A DNA stretch of 15,826 nt from an uncultured Collinsella sp. (GTDB lineage Bacteria; Actinomycetota; Coriobacteriia; Coriobacteriales; Coriobacteriaceae). Location of the stretch: NCBI GenBank assembly GCA_902464485.1, contig CABQJJ010000037.1:1-15826 (forward strand). Direction: 5' to 3'. Each line of letters opens with the position of its first letter. Position 1 is the first letter of the stretch. The position numbers and the translations under genes were made by a program. Below the pieces are notes generated by a model, which was given only the letters and a program-made list of their open reading frames with translations, made no database searches and was not told where the DNA came from. Below are positions 14,114 to 15,826 of the stretch, one piece after another.

Positions 14114-14147
14114 AAAGGGTGGTCGGGTTATCCGACCACCCTTTTTT
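14114..14147 (+). terminator. Intrinsic terminator of the PTS IIA gene
   Basis: GGGTGGTCGG pairs with CCGACCACCC across a 5-nt loop and is followed by six T. Confidence 0.92.
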
Positions 14148-14324
14148 AATAAACCGAGCAGGTGTATTTTATTGCAGGGGGTTTGCTTTACAGGCCATTT
14201 GCCTGTCAAATTGAGCCGTCTGCGCTTTTGCGACGCAGGGGGTTGGGTCGGGCCGCTAATATGGACTTGCTGTTACGCCGTGCGCTGCGCAGGGAACGCG
14301 GCGCCGTTTGTTTGGAGGAATGTC

Positions 14325-14882
14325 ATGAAAAAGAAGCTGCTGCTTGCGCCCCTGATGGCTGTCCTGGTCGCGTGCGTGGTTTTGCTTTCCGGCTGCGGAG
14401 GGCCTTCGGTGGAGGAACTCATCACCAACGACCTTACGAGCCAGTTTGACGAGATCAAGAACGGCGGCGATGACTTCCTCAAGGGCCTTAGTGATGCCTC
14501 GGGTGATGATTTCGAGCAGCTGGGTATTGACCCTAAGGAGTACGCTAAAAGTTATCTTGAGGGCTTCGATTACAAGATCGGTGATGTGACGGTCGATGAG
14601 GACAAGGGCACCGCGACCGCCGAGGTTACCATCACCTGTAAGTCCATGAACAAGATCGTCGAAGATTTCGCCACCCAGTATCAGGAGAAGGTCGCCGCAC
14701 TCGATACGATGCCTTCCGAGGACGACCTGTACAAGATGGCGGGCCAGGTTATGGTTGACGTAACCAAGAGCGCGAAACCTAAGGACTCTAAGGTTACTTT
14801 TAAGTATTCCGCAGACGACGACAATGTGTGGTCTGCCGACGATTCCGCTGTAACCGAGATGATGAGCGCAATGATGAACTAG
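14325..14882 (+). CDS. Small secreted lipoprotein of unknown function
   Basis: 185 residues from the ATG at 14325 (GGAGG 6 nt upstream). MKKKLLLAPLMAVLVACVVL then LSGC: a signal peptide with a lipobox, so Cys24 should be lipidated and the protein anchored on the outer face of the membrane. The mature part is acidic, probably mostly helical in the first half (EELITNDLTSQFDEIKNG...), with a beta-rich middle (YKIGDVTVDEDKGTATAEVTI) and a C-terminal segment with VTFKYSADDDNVWSADD. The pattern resembles the many coriobacterial and Gram-positive lipoproteins with an NTF2-like or DUF5105-like fold, but I cannot assign a family with confidence. Monocistronic, and followed 3 nt after the stop by copy 2 of the structured element. 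Confidence 0.8.
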   Translation: MKKKLLLAPLMAVLVACVVLLSGCGGPSVEELITNDLTSQFDEIKNGGDDFLKGLSDASGDDFEQLGIDPKEYAKSYLEGFDYKIGDVTVDEDKGTATAEVTITCKSMNKIVEDFATQYQEKVAALDTMPSEDDLYKMAGQVMVDVTKSAKPKDSKVTFKYSADDDNVWSADDSAVTEMMSAMMN

Positions 14883-15057
14883 GGGGTTACGCGGTTCTAC
14901 GAACCGCGTAACTGCTCGACGCTGTGCGGGCACCAGAGCGACAACTTGTCATTCAAAGAGGACGGCATGACCAGAAGGTCTATGCCGTCCTCTTTTCATG
15001 CCAATTTGTTCGCTCTGGTGCCCGCTCGCTGTCCGTCCTCTACCTGCGGCGTTGTCG
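14883..15057 (+). repeat. Stop-codon-proximal structured element, copy 2
   Basis: Same plan as at 9136: hairpin GTTACGCGGTTC / GAACCGCGTAAC with a TAC loop (14886-14912); an outer 16-bp stem, 14926-14941 pairing with 15010-15025, followed by CAA/TTG after one bulged T; a nested 14-bp hairpin (14955-14995) with the same apex GACC-AGAA-GGTC; and the tail CGCTGTCCGTCCTCTAC then TGCGGCGTTGTC. Stem bases differ from copy 1 but pairing is kept. Confidence 0.85.
14955..14996 (+). terminator. Terminator-like hairpin after the lipoprotein gene
   Basis: AAAGAGGACGGCAT pairs with ATGCCGTCCTCTTT, ending in four T; same apex as the hairpin after pyrE. Confidence 0.7.
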
Positions 15058-15077
15058 TGGTAGTCATTGGGGCGGCA

Positions 15078-15121
15078 CTTGGGGACGTTCCTTTTCTGCC
15101 GGCAGTTGGGGACGCTCCTTG
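15078..15121 (+). repeat. Two degenerate GGGGAC elements in tandem
   Basis: CTTGGGGACGTTCCTT followed by GGCAGTTGGGGAC (15100 on) and CTCCTTGC. The second unit repeats 3402-3423 with one difference. Stems are short or lost. Confidence 0.55.
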
Positions 15122-15172
15122 CATAAGCGTTGCACTGAATGCTCGGGGAAATGTGGCCCGGTTTTTGGCCGA

Positions 15173-15226
15173 ATTCCGGGTCGCGGTTTCCGGATGGGGT
15201 GGGTTGCGGAAAGTGTGACCCGGAAT
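15173..15226. repeat. Nested palindrome
   Basis: Outer arms ATTCCGGGTC (15173-15182) and GACCCGGAAT (15217-15226), 10 bp perfect; inner arms TTTCCG (15187-15192) and CGGAAA (15207-15212), separated from the outer stem by a symmetric 4x4 internal loop. Confidence 0.7.
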
Positions 15227-15268
15227 ATTGCGCTGAAGTGGGGTGGCGTTTCCCTGACGCGCCTCAAA

Positions 15269-15316
15269 CGGAAAGCGCATCCCATTCCGGAGCCCCAAAA
15301 CGGGATGCGCTTTCCG
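15269..15316. repeat. 15-bp perfect inverted repeat
   Basis: CGGAAAGCGCATCCC (15269-15283) and GGGATGCGCTTTCCG (15302-15316) with an 18-nt loop. There is no T run after it on either strand, so it is not a standard terminator for the phosphatase gene that ends at 15357. Confidence 0.8.
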
Positions 15317-15356
15317 CGTGGAAGAATTGTCGCAGCTACGTTAAGCGGCGGCTCCG

Positions 15357-15826
15357 CTATTCGTCCAGCACCAGTGCTGCGAGCTCTGCTTGGGTGTCCA
15401 CCACGTAGTCGGCGCCGGCGGCCTCTAACTCTGCGCGGCCGCGGAAGCCCCAGCTGACGCCCGCGCTCTTAAGGCCGGCGTTGTGGCCGGTCAGGATATC
15501 GACATTAGAATCGCCCACATAGAGCGTGGTTGCCGGATCGGCGCCCAGCGCTTCCATCACATGCAGCGTGACGGGCGCTTCGGGCTTGGGTGGAAAAGCG
15601 TCGATACGGCCCTGGACCAGCGCAAAGCATTCGGGGCCAAAATACTTCTCGATAAGCGGCGCTGCCGAAATGTGGTCCTTGTTGGTGAGCACGGCAAGTT
15701 GGATGCCCGCGGCGCGCAGGCGGTCGAGCATCTCGATTGTGCCGGTGTAGGGGGCGGTGTGATCCTCCTTATGCTCGCCGTAATAGGCCCTAAACTCGGC
15801 AAGCGTCTGCTCAAACATACGGCCGT
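15357..15826 (-). CDS. HAD-superfamily phosphatase, phosphoglycolate-phosphatase-like (N-terminus outside window)
   Basis: The frame is open to the right edge, so the ATG at 15818 is probably internal. About 155 residues are visible: the end of the cap domain (FEQTLAEFRAYYGEHKEDH), the core helix PYTGTIEMLDRLRAAG, motif II LAVLTNKDH (Thr), motif III with Lys in FPPKPEAP, and motif IV VGDSNVDI with the Mg-binding acidic residues, then GVSWGFRGRAELEAAGADYVV typical of Gph/HAD-IA phosphatases. The nucleophile motif DxDGT is expected beyond the edge. Dephosphorylates small metabolites, possibly 2-phosphoglycolate; the true substrate cannot be told from sequence. The small hairpin just after the stop (AGCGG/CCGCT) has no T run. 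Confidence 0.85.
   Translation of the reverse strand, partial: GRMFEQTLAEFRAYYGEHKEDHTAPYTGTIEMLDRLRAAGIQLAVLTNKDHISAAPLIEKYFGPECFALVQGRIDAFPPKPEAPVTLHVMEALGADPATTLYVGDSNVDILTGHNAGLKSAGVSWGFRGRAELEAAGADYVVDTQAELAALVLDE

Overview
The window looks like chromosomal DNA of a high-GC anaerobic Actinomycetota, most likely a Collinsella-type gut coriobacterium. This is inferred from the GC-rich third positions, a LuxR-type regulator with a multi-spanning membrane N-terminus (typical of Coriobacteriia), a stand-alone glucose-family PTS IIA protein, and an HTH-desulforedoxin-superoxide reductase fusion typical of anaerobes. No rRNA, tRNA, CRISPR array or transposase gene is visible.

Layout. Positions 1-3190 hold a minus-strand operon of three genes: a DUF4428-type double zinc-ribbon protein, a double zinc-ribbon membrane protein and an SPFH-domain protein cut by the window edge. 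The set resembles the Bacillus YdjG/YdjI envelope-stress module. After a repeat-rich gap comes a plus-strand membrane-LuxR regulator (3596-5140). Next is a minus-strand P-type Mg2+ ATPase (mgtA, 5251-8019), bracketed by two identical 47-bp palindromic repeats. A 23-codon small ORF lies upstream of mgtA, and pyrE (8456-9136) is divergent from it. Then come the HTH-Dx-SOR regulator (9490-10110), a class II Fic AMPylase gene (minus) lying exactly between two 102-bp direct repeats, and an RpiR-type sugar-phosphate regulator (minus). The RpiR gene faces a decayed carbohydrate locus containing remnants of a GH1 6-phospho-beta-glucosidase and a Cof-type HAD phosphatase. A PTS IIA gene, a lipoprotein gene and a minus-strand HAD phosphatase cut by the right edge complete the window.

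Functionally the genes are mostly unrelated single-gene units: Mg2+ import, pyrimidine synthesis, redox-linked regulation, sugar uptake. The striking part is between the genes. Four kinds of palindromic, modular elements recur. (1) Hairpins with a constant 13-nt GGGGAC loop and different but self-complementary stems. (2) Elements of about 175 bp, placed directly after stop codons, whose stems differ in sequence but keep pairing. (3) The 102-bp repeats that flank the Fic gene, plus an internally deleted copy elsewhere. (4) A pair of long palindromes near the right end. The pattern of constant loop or apex with covarying stems suggests selection on nucleic-acid structure, or spread by a structure-recognising transposase acting in trans.

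All of this was read by eye. Family names rest on recognisable motifs; no searches or structure predictions were run.
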